Source: Sporosarcina luteola (GTDB lineage Bacteria; Bacillota; Bacilli; Bacillales_A; Planococcaceae). From it: a stretch of 64,000 nucleotides of DNA. Below the pieces are notes generated by a model, which was given only the letters and a program-made list of their open reading frames with translations, was not told the DNA's origin and searched no databases. Positions 42,657-51,651 of this stretch are shown here, one piece after another. Every line of letters begins with the position of its first letter. The stretch's first letter is position 1. Both the position numbers and the translations under genes were made by a program. The stretch lies in assembly GCF_023715535.1 (NCBI RefSeq), contig NZ_JAMBOI010000003.1:124001-188000 (forward strand), written 5' to 3'.

Positions 42657-43370
42657 TCATTGTTTTTCCGATAATTGAAATTGTATAATTCCCTCCACAA
42701 TCGCATCCGCCACTTTCCCCCGGTACGTAGGATCCGTCAACAATGCCCGTTCCTCAGGATTTGAGATGAAGCCCGTTTCTATAAGTACGGAAGGCATCGG
42801 AACCTTTTTCAATAAATAAACCCCTTTGATCGCCATGGCTTCACGCTCGGTATTTTTTAAATTTGTTACGAAAGATCCTTGAATTGACTTGGCTAATAGC
42901 TCGCCTCCGGGATGTCCTTCCGCATGATAAAATACTTGCGAGCCCCGCCATCTTTGTTCCGGAATTGCATTTACGTGGACACTGAGGAAGATGTCGGGAT
43001 CCTCATTGATGGCGATATTTTCACGCAGTTTCAAATCAGCCAATTTCCTTTGCCGAATTGTTCCAAACTTATCACTTGGTGCATGTTCCGCAATGGCGTC
43101 CCCTTCCTTCTCACGGGTCATGACAACCATTGCACCCTTCTTTTCAAGCCTTTTTTTCAACTCATGTGCAATGCTTAAGGTAATATCCCTTTCTACTACT
43201 TCTCCAACTGACGCTCCTCCATCCAATCCACCGTGCCCGGGATCAATGAGAATCTTCATTCCCCCAAGCTGTTCAGGCATGAAGAATCCTCTGTCCGAGG
43301 CATTCACACCGTACAGCACAACAAGAAGGGAGCTCGCAAATAATAACCCGATGATTAGCCATCGTTTCAA
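42657..43370 (-). CDS. cwlD: N-acetylmuramoyl-L-alanine amidase CwlD
   Basis: 237 residues from TTG 43370, with GGCGGTG five bases upstream, matching B. subtilis CwlD length. Signal anchor (RWLIIGLLFASSLLVVLYG) and Amidase_3 domain: LIDPGHGGLDGGA (zinc His), LIETGFISN. Needed for muramic-lactam formation in spore cortex. A longer frame from GTG 43403 has no good site. Confidence 0.9.
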   Translation of the reverse strand: MKRWLIIGLLFASSLLVVLYGVNASDRGFFMPEQLGGMKILIDPGHGGLDGGASVGEVVERDITLSIAHELKKRLEKKGAMVVMTREKEGDAIAEHAPSDKFGTIRQRKLADLKLRENIAINEDPDIFLSVHVNAIPEQRWRGSQVFYHAEGHPGGELLAKSIQGSFVTNLKNTEREAMAIKGVYLLKKVPMPSVLIETGFISNPEERALLTDPTYRGKVADAIVEGIIQFQLSEKQ

Positions 43371-43464
43371 TCTTACACCGCCTTTTTCCTCCACTATACG
43401 CACACCTTGGCGAAGATATGAATGCTTGTATTACATAATTGATAAGCGCAACAGGTAGAGGTAT

Positions 43465-43550
43465 GAATGGACCTTGAACATGAAAGATTGGACCCTTGCT
43501 GGAATTAATGGACCTTGAACGCGAGAAAATGGAAACTTGCACATCGGCAA
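43465..43550. repeat. Array D: four units near 21-bp spacing (TGGACC core)
   Basis: TGGACC or TGGAAA units start at 43468, 43489, 43509 and 43530 (spacings 21, 20, 21). Core ATGGACCTTGAAC; rest varies. Lies between cwlD and the rhodanese gene, upstream of the cwlD start. A different core from arrays A-C but the same period. Confidence 0.75.
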
Positions 43551-43551
43551 C

Positions 43552-43582
43552 AAAAAAAGAAGCCGCATAGGCTCCTCTTTTC
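43552..43582 (-). terminator. Rho-independent terminator of the rhodanese gene
   Basis: Minus strand: AAGAGGAGCC, loop TATG, CGGCTTCTTTTTTT. Confidence 0.85.
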
Positions 43583-43589
43583 GCAATAC

Positions 43590-43886
43590 TTATTCAACGT
43601 CCCCTTGCCAGTCCAGCATGCCGCCGACCATATTCGTCACGTCATATCCTTTTGCCTCTAAGAACTCTGCTGCACGCCCACTGCGTCCGCCTGACCGGCA
43701 AATGAGCACGTATGGTTCAGCTTTTTCGAGCTCTTCCAAACGCTCCGGAACTTCCCCTAATGGAATATGGATTGCACCTGGAATCATGCCTTGTTCAACT
43801 TCATCTTCTTCCCGGACATCAATCATATTAACTGTTTCACCGTTTTCCAACTGCTTCTGGAGTTCAGTTGTAGTCATTTCCTTCAT
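43590..43886 (-). CDS. Rhodanese-like domain protein
   Basis: 98-residue single-domain rhodanese. Active-site loop ICRSGGRSGRAAEFL (Cys near 63). Handles sulfur transfer or thiol redox; exact partner unknown. ATG 43886 follows AGGAGGAAT. Confidence 0.9.
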   Translation of the reverse strand: MKEMTTTELQKQLENGETVNMIDVREEDEVEQGMIPGAIHIPLGEVPERLEELEKAEPYVLICRSGGRSGRAAEFLEAKGYDVTNMVGGMLDWQGDVE

Positions 43887-43967
43887 GCCGATTCCTCCTC
43901 TTGTTCATTCCCTTCATATTATAGGGGTGAGGGATCCTCAGTCCAATATTTTGAACTCCAGTGGAAA

Positions 43968-45182
43968 TTAAATTAACATCCCCGCAATAGCTGCACTCGT
44001 CAGATTGGCTAGTGTCGCCGCGATGATTGCACGTAATCCCATCTCCGCGATGTCTTGTCTTCTTGAAGGGGCCATACCACCTAAACCGCCAATTAACATA
44101 GCAAGCGCTGAAAGATTTGCGAAGCCGCATAGTGCAAAGCTGATCATCGCGACGCTCTTAGGTGACAGATTGGCTATTTCAGATGCAAAAGAAGTGTAGG
44201 CAACGAATTCGTTCAATATGAATTTTTGCCCGATAAATGAACCGGCTTGCAATGCTTCCTCCCAAGGAACACCAATGAGGAAGGCGATTGGGAAGAAAAG
44301 ATACCCTAATATTTTTTCAAGCGTTAACGATTCAAATCCAAAGAATCCGCCAATTGCTCCGGTGATTAGGTTAATCAAATAAATGAGAGAGATAAACGCG
44401 ATTAACATCGCACCTACACCAACCGCTATTTTCAATCCATCCATCGCCCCGCGTGAAGCCGCATCGATGACGTTTTTGGATTCCGTGTCTTTTACCATTT
44501 GAACATCTTCTGTTTCGTTCAACTGTACCGTTTGAGGAACTATAATTTTGGCAAATAACAATCCTGCCGGAGCACCCATGAAAGCTGCCGACAGCAAATA
44601 TTCGATAGGGACGCCTAACATAGCGTAACCGCCTAACACGGCACCTGATACGCAGGCCAAGCCCCCTACCATCACTGCAAACAACTCTGATCTAGTCATT
44701 TTTTCGATATAAGGTTTAACGACTAACGGGGCTTCCGTCGGTCCGAGAAAGATATTGGCAGCAGCCGACATCGATTCGGTCTCACTCGTCTTAAGAGCCT
44801 TCGCCAAAAGGCCACCAAGGATTTTCGTCAAGAATTGCATAATTCCTAAATAATAAAGTACCGATACTAAGGAAGCAAAGAAAATGATAATGGGTAACAC
44901 TTGAAATGCAAAGGTGAAGCCTGCACCTTCTGCCCCTAGTACACCTCCGAATAAGAATTGAATTCCTTCATTGGAGGAGTCGATTACTTTTTGGACAATT
45001 CCAGAAATGTATTCCAAGACTTTTCTTCCGAACTCCCATTTTAACACCATAAATCCGAAAATAATTTGGATGGCCAAAGCTCCAAAAACAGTTCTCGGAT
45101 TAATGGACTTTTTTGCTGTTGATAGGCACCATGCAATTGCCAATATCCCAATGATGCCGCCAATCCCCCAGATGTATTGCAT
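43968..45182 (-). CDS. nupC: NupC-type concentrative nucleoside transporter (CNT family)
   Basis: 404 residues, about ten helices. CNT signatures: FLGPTEAPLVVKPYI (about 145-159), FVAYTSFASEIAN and CGFANLSALAMLIGG (about 356-370). Imports nucleosides with protons or sodium. It follows the nucleoside hydrolase and is likely in the same riboswitch-controlled operon. Confidence 0.92.
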   Translation of the reverse strand: MQYIWGIGGIIGILAIAWCLSTAKKSINPRTVFGALAIQIIFGFMVLKWEFGRKVLEYISGIVQKVIDSSNEGIQFLFGGVLGAEGAGFTFAFQVLPIIIFFASLVSVLYYLGIMQFLTKILGGLLAKALKTSETESMSAAANIFLGPTEAPLVVKPYIEKMTRSELFAVMVGGLACVSGAVLGGYAMLGVPIEYLLSAAFMGAPAGLLFAKIIVPQTVQLNETEDVQMVKDTESKNVIDAASRGAMDGLKIAVGVGAMLIAFISLIYLINLITGAIGGFFGFESLTLEKILGYLFFPIAFLIGVPWEEALQAGSFIGQKFILNEFVAYTSFASEIANLSPKSVAMISFALCGFANLSALAMLIGGLGGMAPSRRQDIAEMGLRAIIAATLANLTSAAIAGMLI

Positions 45183-45225
45183 AGTATCTCTCCTATCATA
45201 GTAAAATCGAGCTGATTATTCGTTT

Positions 45226-46185
45226 TTATTTGGAGTTTTCTCCGGTAACCTGCTTTGCCAATTCCGTAATGTAATCGAAGAATGCGTCTCGATTCACATC
45301 ATAAACAACATTTACAGGGCGCCCGTCAGGTGTTTCCACTGTCCGACCCTGACTCGGTCCATCCGGAATGACAATACTATTGACCGTTTTTACCTTTACA
45401 AGATCTTGTTTTCCAAGAAATGCTGTTGTTAACACATCCCATAGATAGTACGTGGAATTTGTTTTAAAGTGGACGAGCGGCGGAACCATTGCATAACATT
45501 GACCGAGAAAGTCCACTCCGATATAGTTGCGTTCCCTTGCCCAGCGCTCACGTACATCCAAAGTTAGTGGTACCTGGTTTGTACTTTCGAGCGCGACTAA
45601 ATCTATTTCGATCTTTGTTTCCCATACGCGAGCCGCTGCTTCCGGATCCCAAAACACATTCCACTCAGCTGTACCATCATGTTCTGGCTCATGGACATTT
45701 CCATCTTCACGGAAAGTGCCGCCCATGAAAACAAGCCTTTCGATCTTCTCTTCAATATCCGGCGCTTCATCCAATGCACGCGCAAGATCAGTAAGCGGCC
45801 CAGTGAATAATAAAGTAGTCTTCTCTGGTGTATTTCGAATCGCATCGATCATATGAAGATGTGCCGGCTTCTCCGCCACGGGCGTAACAACTTTCCCTGA
45901 TTCATTTAGAATTGGCAGTGCATCTACAAGAAATGCATGCATTCTCCAGTCTTTCGGAAAAGGATTCTTTCCGCGAGAGTTCGATTCTGCTACATCAAGG
46001 CTAACATCATTCCCGAAGCGGTCAATGATTTTCCGGCTTGCATAAACGGCCGGCTCTAAATAACAATCCGCCGGAATGACAGATACGCCTGTCAGTTCGA
46101 CATTATCCATTTGAAGCAATAAGAATAAAGATATAAGGTCGTCGACTCCACCGTCGTGGTTGAAATAAATAGGTTTTTTAGTCAT
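45226..46185 (-). CDS. Inosine/uridine-preferring nucleoside hydrolase
   Basis: 319 residues. Calcium site NHDGGVDDLISLF (the variant of DTDPGIDD) and later LLFTGPLTDLA. Hydrolyses ribonucleosides to base and ribose. ATG 46185 follows AAGGATGGGAC; the longer frame from 46224 lacks a site. The guanine-type riboswitch upstream fits a purine nucleoside substrate. Confidence 0.9.
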   Translation of the reverse strand: MTKKPIYFNHDGGVDDLISLFLLLQMDNVELTGVSVIPADCYLEPAVYASRKIIDRFGNDVSLDVAESNSRGKNPFPKDWRMHAFLVDALPILNESGKVVTPVAEKPAHLHMIDAIRNTPEKTTLLFTGPLTDLARALDEAPDIEEKIERLVFMGGTFREDGNVHEPEHDGTAEWNVFWDPEAAARVWETKIEIDLVALESTNQVPLTLDVRERWARERNYIGVDFLGQCYAMVPPLVHFKTNSTYYLWDVLTTAFLGKQDLVKVKTVNSIVIPDGPSQGRTVETPDGRPVNVVYDVNRDAFFDYITELAKQVTGENSK

Positions 46186-46300
46186 GCTGTCCCATCCTTT
46201 AGAATACATTTTTGTTTGAACCACTATAGATTAGTCTCCCGTTATTAACGGGAAGCTATTCATATGCTTTTTCCGGCAATTTATTTTCTGGATGAAATAC

Positions 46301-46332
46301 AAAAAACCAGATAGATTCTACCTATCCGGTTT
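46301..46332 (-). terminator. Intrinsic terminator of the purine riboswitch
   Basis: Minus strand: AACCGGATAG, loop GTAGAAT, CTATCTGGTT then TTTT. Lies between the aptamer and the nucleoside hydrolase start. Confidence 0.87.
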
Positions 46333-46379
46333 ACCGATTCACGAAAAACAATGGAATAAAAATGTTTCCAGTCAGTTTT

Positions 46380-46447
46380 TCATGTAGTCCGGTAGTTTAC
46401 GGTTACCAGGTAGAAACGCTTGAGCCATATTCCCAAGCATATACATT
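46380..46447 (-). ncRNA. Purine riboswitch (guanine/hypoxanthine class)
   Basis: Minus strand: P1 ATGTA/TACAT, P2 GCTTGGG / CTCAAGC, L2 AATATGG, J2/3 GTTTCTACC, P3 CCTGGT...ACTACCGG with L3 ACCGTAAA, and J3/1 GGACTAC. The base that pairs with ligand (position 74 in xpt numbering) is C, indicating guanine or hypoxanthine rather than adenine. Followed by a terminator, so ligand should switch the operon off. Confidence 0.93.
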
Positions 46448-46501
46448 TATTATTTAAATAAAATTATCGCACATTTCTTGAAGCTGTTTTTGCACTTTAT
46501 A

Positions 46502-46531
46502 TTTATAGCATAAAAACTGTAAGACGGTCAA
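46502..46531 (-). promoter_or_regulatory. Promoter of the riboswitch operon
   Basis: Minus strand: -35 TTGACC (46526-46531), 18-base spacer, -10 TATAAA (46502-46507). About 55 bases before the aptamer. Confidence 0.72.
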
Positions 46532-46532
46532 T

Positions 46533-46580
46533 GTAAACACGAATGTTATTTTATTTCGATAAATCATTCTTCGTGTTTAC
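46533..46580. promoter_or_regulatory. Inverted repeat upstream of the riboswitch promoter
   Basis: GTAAACACGAATG (46533-46545) and CATTCTTCGTGTTTAC (46565-46580) are inverted arms around a 19-base gap. The arms directly adjoin the -35. It resembles paired operators; the regulator (perhaps PurR-like) is not certain. Confidence 0.6.
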
Positions 46581-46645
46581 GCTTTCGAAATGAAGAAGAT
46601 CCTATAATAGAAAACCTAATACTACATAATTCCAAAATACCCAAA

Positions 46646-46677
46646 CAAAAAACCCTTTCCTGAAAAGGAAAGGGCTG
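46646..46677 (-). terminator. Rho-independent terminator after rpsI
   Basis: Minus strand: CCCTTTCC, loop TTTTCA, GGAAAGGG, then TTTTTTG. Confidence 0.88.
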
Positions 46678-46691
46678 TAAATATTCGTAGA

Positions 46692-47084
46692 TTAACGTTT
46701 TGAGAACTGAGGTGCACGACGCGCGCCTTTAAGACCGTATTTTTTACGTTCTTTCATGCGGGAGTCACGAGTAAGCAATCCTGCAGATTTCAAAGTTCCG
46801 CGGAAGTCAGGGTCTACAGTAAGTAGAGCGCGTGCTACGCCGTGGCGGATTGCGCCTGCTTGACCTGTGTAACCGCCGCCGTGGACGTTTACATGGATGT
46901 CATAGCTGCCAAGAGTTTCAGTAGCTACAAGTGGTTGTTTAATCACTTCACGAAGTGTTTCGAATGGTACGTAGTCTTCTACGTCACGGTTGTTGACGAC
47001 AATTTTACCTTCGCCAGGTACGAGACGTACACGAGCTACTGAGCTTTTACGACGGCCAGTGCCGATATATTGTACTTGTGCCAA
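46692..47084 (-). CDS. rpsI: Ribosomal protein S9
   Basis: 130 residues, normal length. C-terminal [11 protein letters not shown] contacts the P-site t[15 protein letters not shown] near the start is typical. Follows rplM by 19 bases in the usual pair. Confidence 0.98.
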   Translation of the reverse strand: MAQVQYIGTGRRKSSVARVRLVPGEGKIVVNNRDVEDYVPFETLREVIKQPLVATETLGSYDIHVNVHGGGYTGQAGAIRHGVARALLTVDPDFRGTLKSAGLLTRDSRMKERKKYGLKGARRAPQFSKR

Positions 47085-47103
47085 AAGTGTTTCCTCCTCT
47101 TAA

Positions 47104-47541
47104 TTATCCGCGAAGCTCATATGCTTCTGGTTTTTGTGCCGTATGTGGATGTTCCGGTCCAGCATAGACATGAAGTTTCTTGAATGTTTGACGACCAAGT
47201 GGGCCTTTTGGAAGCATCCCTTTAATCGCAAGTTCCAACATCTTAGTTGGATAGTTCGTACGCATTTCAAGCGCAGTACGTTGTTTAAGATTACCAGTAT
47301 AGCCAGAGTGGCGATAGTAGATTTTATCTTTTAATTTATTCCCAGTCAAATGGATTTTCTCAGCGTTGATGATGATAACGTGATCGCCAGTGTCAACGTG
47401 TGGTGTGAACGTAGGTTTGTTTTTGCCGCGCAAAATTGATGCAACTTCAGAAGCTAGACGACCAAGCGTCTGTCCTTCAGCGTCGACAACGAGCCATTTA
47501 CGCTCTACTTCGTGACCTTTAGCCATGAATGTTGTACGCAT
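47104..47541 (-). CDS. rplM: Ribosomal protein L13
   Basis: 145 residues. Motifs [14 protein letters not shown] and [14 protein letters not shown] fit L13. Start [16 protein letters not shown] matches B. subtilis (ATG 47541 with AGGAGG). Preceded by a promoter and a leader that resembles the autoregulatory L13 leader. Confidence 0.98.
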   Translation of the reverse strand: MRTTFMAKGHEVERKWLVVDAEGQTLGRLASEVASILRGKNKPTFTPHVDTGDHVIIINAEKIHLTGNKLKDKIYYRHSGYTGNLKQRTALEMRTNYPTKMLELAIKGMLPKGPLGRQTFKKLHVYAGPEHPHTAQKPEAYELRG

Positions 47542-47559
47542 GTATTGTTTCCTCCTAAA

Positions 47560-47640
47560 AATATCAAATCTGTTCCGTTTTCTCTATCCCTAAACACAAA
47601 TAAACTTTCCGGGGCTTATTGTGGGGTTATTGAAATACCA
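47560..47640 (-). ncRNA. Candidate L13 leader (rplM 5' regulatory RNA)
   Basis: The leader between promoter and rplM contains AATAACCCCACAATAAGCC followed by GGAAAGTTT, similar to what I recall of the L13 leader of Bacilli. It would let L13 repress its own operon. Structure was not computed. Confidence 0.5.
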
Positions 47641-47646
47641 TTTATC

Positions 47647-47675
47647 ATCTTATATTGAATACGTTCATAAGTCAA
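47647..47675 (-). promoter_or_regulatory. Promoter of rplM-rpsI
   Basis: Minus strand: -35 TTGACT (47670-47675), 17-base spacer, -10 TAAGAT (47647-47652). Confidence 0.6.
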
Positions 47676-47714
47676 GCGTTTTGTTAGAAAACGCCAGGAA
47701 AAGTTGACACGGGT

Positions 47715-48455
47715 CTAGTACGTGACATTCATCAAGTACAAACCGTGTGCTGGCGCTGTTTTGCCAGCCTTTTTCCGGTCCTTCGCCTCAAGGATTTCCT
47801 TCATGTCCTGCGGCTCGTTCCAACCGATGCCGACTGCAAAAAGCATACCGGCAATTGTCCGTACCATGTTGTACAGAAAACCGTCGCCTTCAATCGTCAT
47901 GATCAGCTCTTCGCCTTGTTGTTCAACAGTCAGTTCCCTGACCGTCCGCACCCTGTTCGAAGTAGCAGTCTTGGACGAACAGAAACTTGTGAAATCATGC
48001 GTACCGATAATGTACTCGGCAGCCTCACGCATCCTAGCGATATCCGGCCGCCACTTTCCCAAATGGACTGCATAATTGCGTTCAAAGGGGCTCTGCACTT
48101 CACTTGACGACCATTTAAACATATACGTTTTACCTGTTGCGGAATAGCGCGCATGGAAATCCTCATCCACGAATTCTGTTTCTACAATCCGCACATCTTT
48201 CGGCAATAAAACGTTCATCGCCATTTGCCAACGATCGAGCGGCAGCTCTAGAGGAGTGTCAAAATGGATCACTTGACCCCATGCATGCACACCTGCGTCC
48301 GTCCTGCCGCTTGCGACAGAGTGGATGGAACTGTCTTTGTGGAGCTTCACAAGCGCCTTGTCGATGACGGACTGCACTGTCCGCATATTCGGTTGAAACT
48401 GGTATCCAGCGTAGTGTGTACCGTCATAAGCAACTTTGGCCTTAACACGTCTCAT
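47715..48455 (-). CDS. truA: tRNA pseudouridine(38-40) synthase TruA
   Basis: 246 residues. Catalytic Asp in ASGRTDAGVHAWGQ (about 48-61). Modifies the anticodon stem of many tRNAs. Follows ecfT directly, the conserved Bacillales order. Confidence 0.95.
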   Translation of the reverse strand: MRRVKAKVAYDGTHYAGYQFQPNMRTVQSVIDKALVKLHKDSSIHSVASGRTDAGVHAWGQVIHFDTPLELPLDRWQMAMNVLLPKDVRIVETEFVDEDFHARYSATGKTYMFKWSSSEVQSPFERNYAVHLGKWRPDIARMREAAEYIIGTHDFTSFCSSKTATSNRVRTVRELTVEQQGEELIMTIEGDGFLYNMVRTIAGMLFAVGIGWNEPQDMKEILEAKDRKKAGKTAPAHGLYLMNVTY

Positions 48456-48456
48456 A

Positions 48457-49260
48457 TCAGTTCCCTCCCCTCAGCCAAAAAAGGGCTACGACTAAAACGA
48501 GGAAGAGAATGATGACCACTGTATCACGCCACTGCCAATCCAATTGACGGTACCTCGTCCTGCCCTCTCCTCCGCGGTAGCCCCTCACTTCCATTGCGAT
48601 GGCGAGGTCCTCTGCCCGTTTGAATGCGCTGACGAAAAGAGGGACAAGAAGCGGAACGACCGCCCGGATCCTTTCTTTAACAGTCCCGCTCGTCAAATCG
48701 GAGCCACGGGCGAGCTGTGCCTTTAAAATCTTATCTGTTTCATCCATCAACGTCGGAATGAAGCGAAGTGATATCGACATCATCAATGCCAACTCGTGAA
48801 CAGGCAGTTTAAAGCGCTTCAACGGATTCAACAGCGTCTCCATACCGTCCGTGATGGAAATGGGTGACGTCGTCAGCGTTAATATGGTTGTCATCAAGAC
48901 AAGCACGAGGAAGCGGATGGAAATATAAATCCCTTGCCTGACGCCTTCTTCGTAAATCTTGAGGAACTTCCAATCGATCAGCAATGCACCTTCCTTTGTG
49001 AAGATGAAGTGCATGAGCAATGTGAATATGATTAGGAAGAGAATCGGCTTCAATCCGTTGAACAGGAAATAGAGCCGGATGCGCGCAATAGAAATGACGA
49101 GCAATGTGAAAGCCAATAGCAAAGCGTACGTCGCCGTATTGTTAGCTAGAAAGACCGCTACGATGAACAAGAAGACGAACAGTAGTTTCGATCTCGGATC
49201 CAGCCGATGGACGAATGAATTCCCCGGCACGTATCGGCCGAAAATCATCTTCTCCAACAT
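48457..49260 (-). CDS. ecfT: Energy-coupling factor transporter transmembrane protein EcfT
   Basis: 267 residues, helices at about 25-60, 65-85, 105-125 and near the end. Coupling motifs: SLRFIPTLMDETDKILKAQLARG (about 165) and the A-R-G pattern. It links the two ATPases to substrate-specific S components in vitamin import. Confidence 0.94.
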   Translation of the reverse strand: MLEKMIFGRYVPGNSFVHRLDPRSKLLFVFLFIVAVFLANNTATYALLLAFTLLVISIARIRLYFLFNGLKPILFLIIFTLLMHFIFTKEGALLIDWKFLKIYEEGVRQGIYISIRFLVLVLMTTILTLTTSPISITDGMETLLNPLKRFKLPVHELALMMSISLRFIPTLMDETDKILKAQLARGSDLTSGTVKERIRAVVPLLVPLFVSAFKRAEDLAIAMEVRGYRGGEGRTRYRQLDWQWRDTVVIILFLVLVVALFWLRGGN

Positions 49261-50129
49261 TATCGCTCACCTTCTTCCTTCAGAGCTTCTGCAATTGTCT
49301 TAGCAAGCTGCTCTTCCGTCAGTGCCAGCGTTCCAAATCGCTTGCCAAATAGCTTCTCCACTTTATGCTGAAACGCCACAGAACGCGGCAGGCCGAGCCT
49401 GAAAGCCTTAAGGCGCTCAGCATCCCCGAACACTTCCTCAGGCGCTCCAGCCATAACAGAACGCCCCTCATGCATGACGAGGACCTGATCCGCGTATCTC
49501 GCGGCATCCTCCATGCTGTGAGTGACGAGGATGGTCGTCAAGCCTTCCTCTTTATGCAATTTGGTAAACAGCTCCATAATTTCTTTCCGTCCACGCGGAT
49601 CGAGTCCGGCCGTCGGTTCGTCCAAAATGAGGACTGACGGCTTGAATGCAAGGACGCCGGCAATCGCCACTCGTCGCATCTGTCCCCCCGATAAATCGAA
49701 CGGCGACTTCTGTGCAACGTCTTCCGGCAAGCCCAACAGACGGATCAATTCATGAGCACGCTGTCTAGCTTCCTCTTCAGGAATACCGAAATTCAGCGGA
49801 CCGAACATGATATCCTTTTCCACTGTTTCCTCAAAAAGCTGATGTTCAGGAAATTGGAAAACGATGCCGACGTGCCGACGGATCTTTTTCAGCTCTTTCG
49901 CCTTCGTGTCAGCGGTGATGCTTACATCTCCGACGCGCACGACACCTTCAGTAGGTTTCAATAAACCGTTTAAATGGAGAAGCAACGTCGATTTGCCTGA
50001 TCCCGTATGTCCGATGATCGCCGTGTACGATCCTGTCCGTATTGAAGCATTCACCTCATAAAGGGCCCGCTTTTCAAAAGGCGTGCCTTTTGCATACGAA
50101 TAGCCTACTTGTTGAAGTGAGATGTCCAT
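49260..50129 (-). CDS. ecfA2: Energy-coupling factor ATP-binding protein EcfA2
   Basis: 289 residues. Walker A IGHTGSGKSTLLLHLNG, signature LSGGQMRRVAIAG, Walker B VLILDEPTAGLDP. Longer form with C-terminal extension typical of EcfA2. Overlaps ecfA1 by 25 bases and ecfT by one. Confidence 0.95.
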   Translation of the reverse strand: MDISLQQVGYSYAKGTPFEKRALYEVNASIRTGSYTAIIGHTGSGKSTLLLHLNGLLKPTEGVVRVGDVSITADTKAKELKKIRRHVGIVFQFPEHQLFEETVEKDIMFGPLNFGIPEEEARQRAHELIRLLGLPEDVAQKSPFDLSGGQMRRVAIAGVLAFKPSVLILDEPTAGLDPRGRKEIMELFTKLHKEEGLTTILVTHSMEDAARYADQVLVMHEGRSVMAGAPEEVFGDAERLKAFRLGLPRSVAFQHKVEKLFGKRFGTLALTEEQLAKTIAEALKEEGER

Positions 50130-50959
50130 AATTCATTCACCAACTCTTCTTCCGTCATATGTTCCCCTTGTATCCCAACTCCTGCCTGGCGTAAGGAGCG
50201 GGACAATCTTGCAGCAAAAGGCAAATCCAACCCAATCGACTCCAGCTTATCGCCATGAGCAAAAATCTCCTCCGGCTTGCCTGTCAACAACAACTTGCCA
50301 TCATTCATCACTATGACCCTATCAGCCAATAGCACTTCTTCCAGATCATGTGTAATGGAAATGACCGTTAGCCCTGTTGTCCGCTTAAGTTCATCGACGA
50401 CTTGGATCACTTCATCACGCCCTTGTGGATCCAGCATCGAAGTCGCCTCGTCCAAAATAAGCAGCTTCGGGCGCATGGCAAGCGCTCCTGCGATTGCCAC
50501 ACGCTGTTTTTGTCCGCCGGATAGATGATGGGGCTCATGATCCAGAAATCCTTCCATGTTCACTTGCGCAAGTGATTCGTGGACACGTGGCACCATCTCC
50601 TCGAAAGGGATGCCATTGTTCTCCAAAGCGAATGCAACATCGTCCTGAACAGTTGAGCCGACGAACTGATTATCCGGGTTTTGAAAGACGATTCCGATGT
50701 CCGAACGGATTTCCCATAGGTTGTCCGCGTTCAGCTCCTCCAGGAAGACCTTCACTTTGCCTTGCTCGGGAAATAAAAGACCGATCATCAGCTTCGCCAA
50801 CGTCGATTTGCCTGATCCGTTATGACCGACGATAGCAATCCATTCACCGTCATTCACAGTGAAATTGACATCATCAACCGCCCTCCGCGTTACGCCATCT
50901 TCCGACTCGTATGAATAGGACACGTGATCCAACGACAAAATTTCCTTCACATCTTTCAC
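50105..50959 (-). CDS. ecfA1: Energy-coupling factor ATP-binding protein EcfA1
   Basis: 284 residues. Walker A VGHNGSGKSTLAKLMIG, signature LSGGQKQRVAIAGA, Walker B LLILDEATSMLDP. First of the Ecf module, downstream of rplQ. Confidence 0.95.
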   Translation of the reverse strand: MKDVKEILSLDHVSYSYESEDGVTRRAVDDVNFTVNDGEWIAIVGHNGSGKSTLAKLMIGLLFPEQGKVKVFLEELNADNLWEIRSDIGIVFQNPDNQFVGSTVQDDVAFALENNGIPFEEMVPRVHESLAQVNMEGFLDHEPHHLSGGQKQRVAIAGALAMRPKLLILDEATSMLDPQGRDEVIQVVDELKRTTGLTVISITHDLEEVLLADRVIVMNDGKLLLTGKPEEIFAHGDKLESIGLDLPFAARLSRSLRQAGVGIQGEHMTEEELVNELWTSHFNK

Positions 50960-51026
50960 CTCCGGGCATTCTTTCGATTATGTATGAAACAACTGAATTC
51001 TACAATTTTTTCTTTAAACAAATAAA

Positions 51027-51120
51027 AAAAGCGCGCACCTCATCCGAAGAAATGCGCTCCATTCTATTCTGATGCCGGGTGCTCAATCCGGATCAGCGGA
51101 TGAGATGCGTAGAGCTAGAC
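51027..51120. repeat. Possible interspersed repeat copy 3
   Basis: Starts AAAGCGCGCACCTCATCCG and ends GTAGAGCTAGAC, with inverted arms CTCATCCG and CGGATGAG. Same end motifs as copies 1 and 2; the middle is short. Sits between rplQ and ecfA1, where little else is seen. Confidence 0.45.
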
Positions 51121-51185
51121 CGATCGGCCGAACCGTCGATCGTAACACTCAGCTTTTAATATTGTCGTATAAATCATATAGATAA

Positions 51186-51224
51186 GAAAAGGGCGTGGCT
51201 GTGCGTATGCCAGACACACCCTCG
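51186..51224 (-). terminator. Rho-independent terminator after rplQ
   Basis: Minus strand: GGGTGTGTCTG and CAGCCACGCCC form a stem with G-U pairs, followed by TTTTC. Likely separates the ribosomal operon from ecfA1. Confidence 0.7.
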
Positions 51225-51242
51225 GTTGTTTGTATTTATTAA

Positions 51243-51623
51243 TTAAACTAATTCAATTACTACAACAGGTGCTCCGTCTCCGCGACGTGGTCCCATTTTC
51301 ATGATACGCGTATAACCGCCTTGGCGATCTGCGTAACGTGGTGCAACGTTATCGAATAGCTTTTGGATTGCATAGATTTCTTTCTCATTGCCTTCTTCAT
51401 CAGCAGTTGTTACCAACTCACGACGAATGAATTGTGCTGCTTGACGACGTGCATGCAAGTCACCGCGTTTACCAAGAGTAATCATCTTTTCAACGACTGA
51501 ACGTAATTCTTTCGCACGCGCTTCTGTCGTTTGGATGCGCTCATGCACAATTAGGTCTGTCGCCAAGTCGCGAAGCATTGCTTTACGTTGTGAACTTGTA
51601 CGTCCAAGTTTTCTGTAACCCAT
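51243..51623 (-). CDS. rplQ: Ribosomal protein L17
   Basis: 126 residues, start [20 protein letters not shown]. Bacillus-type short L17. Last gene of the alpha-operon segment. Confidence 0.98.
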   Translation of the reverse strand: MGYRKLGRTSSQRKAMLRDLATDLIVHERIQTTEARAKELRSVVEKMITLGKRGDLHARRQAAQFIRRELVTTADEEGNEKEIYAIQKLFDNVAPRYADRQGGYTRIMKMGPRRGDGAPVVVIELV

Positions 51624-51651
51624 AGAAGTTTCCCTCCTTCAATCTAGTTGA

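Larger units (their letters stand above)
46186..46691. other. Regulatory leader region of the nucleoside hydrolase-nupC operon
   Basis: Long gene-free stretch. It holds, read on the minus strand, an inverted repeat (46533-46580), a promoter (46502-46531), a guanine-type riboswitch (46380-46447) and an intrinsic terminator (46301-46332). The terminator of rpsI lies at 46646-46677. Confidence 0.85.
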
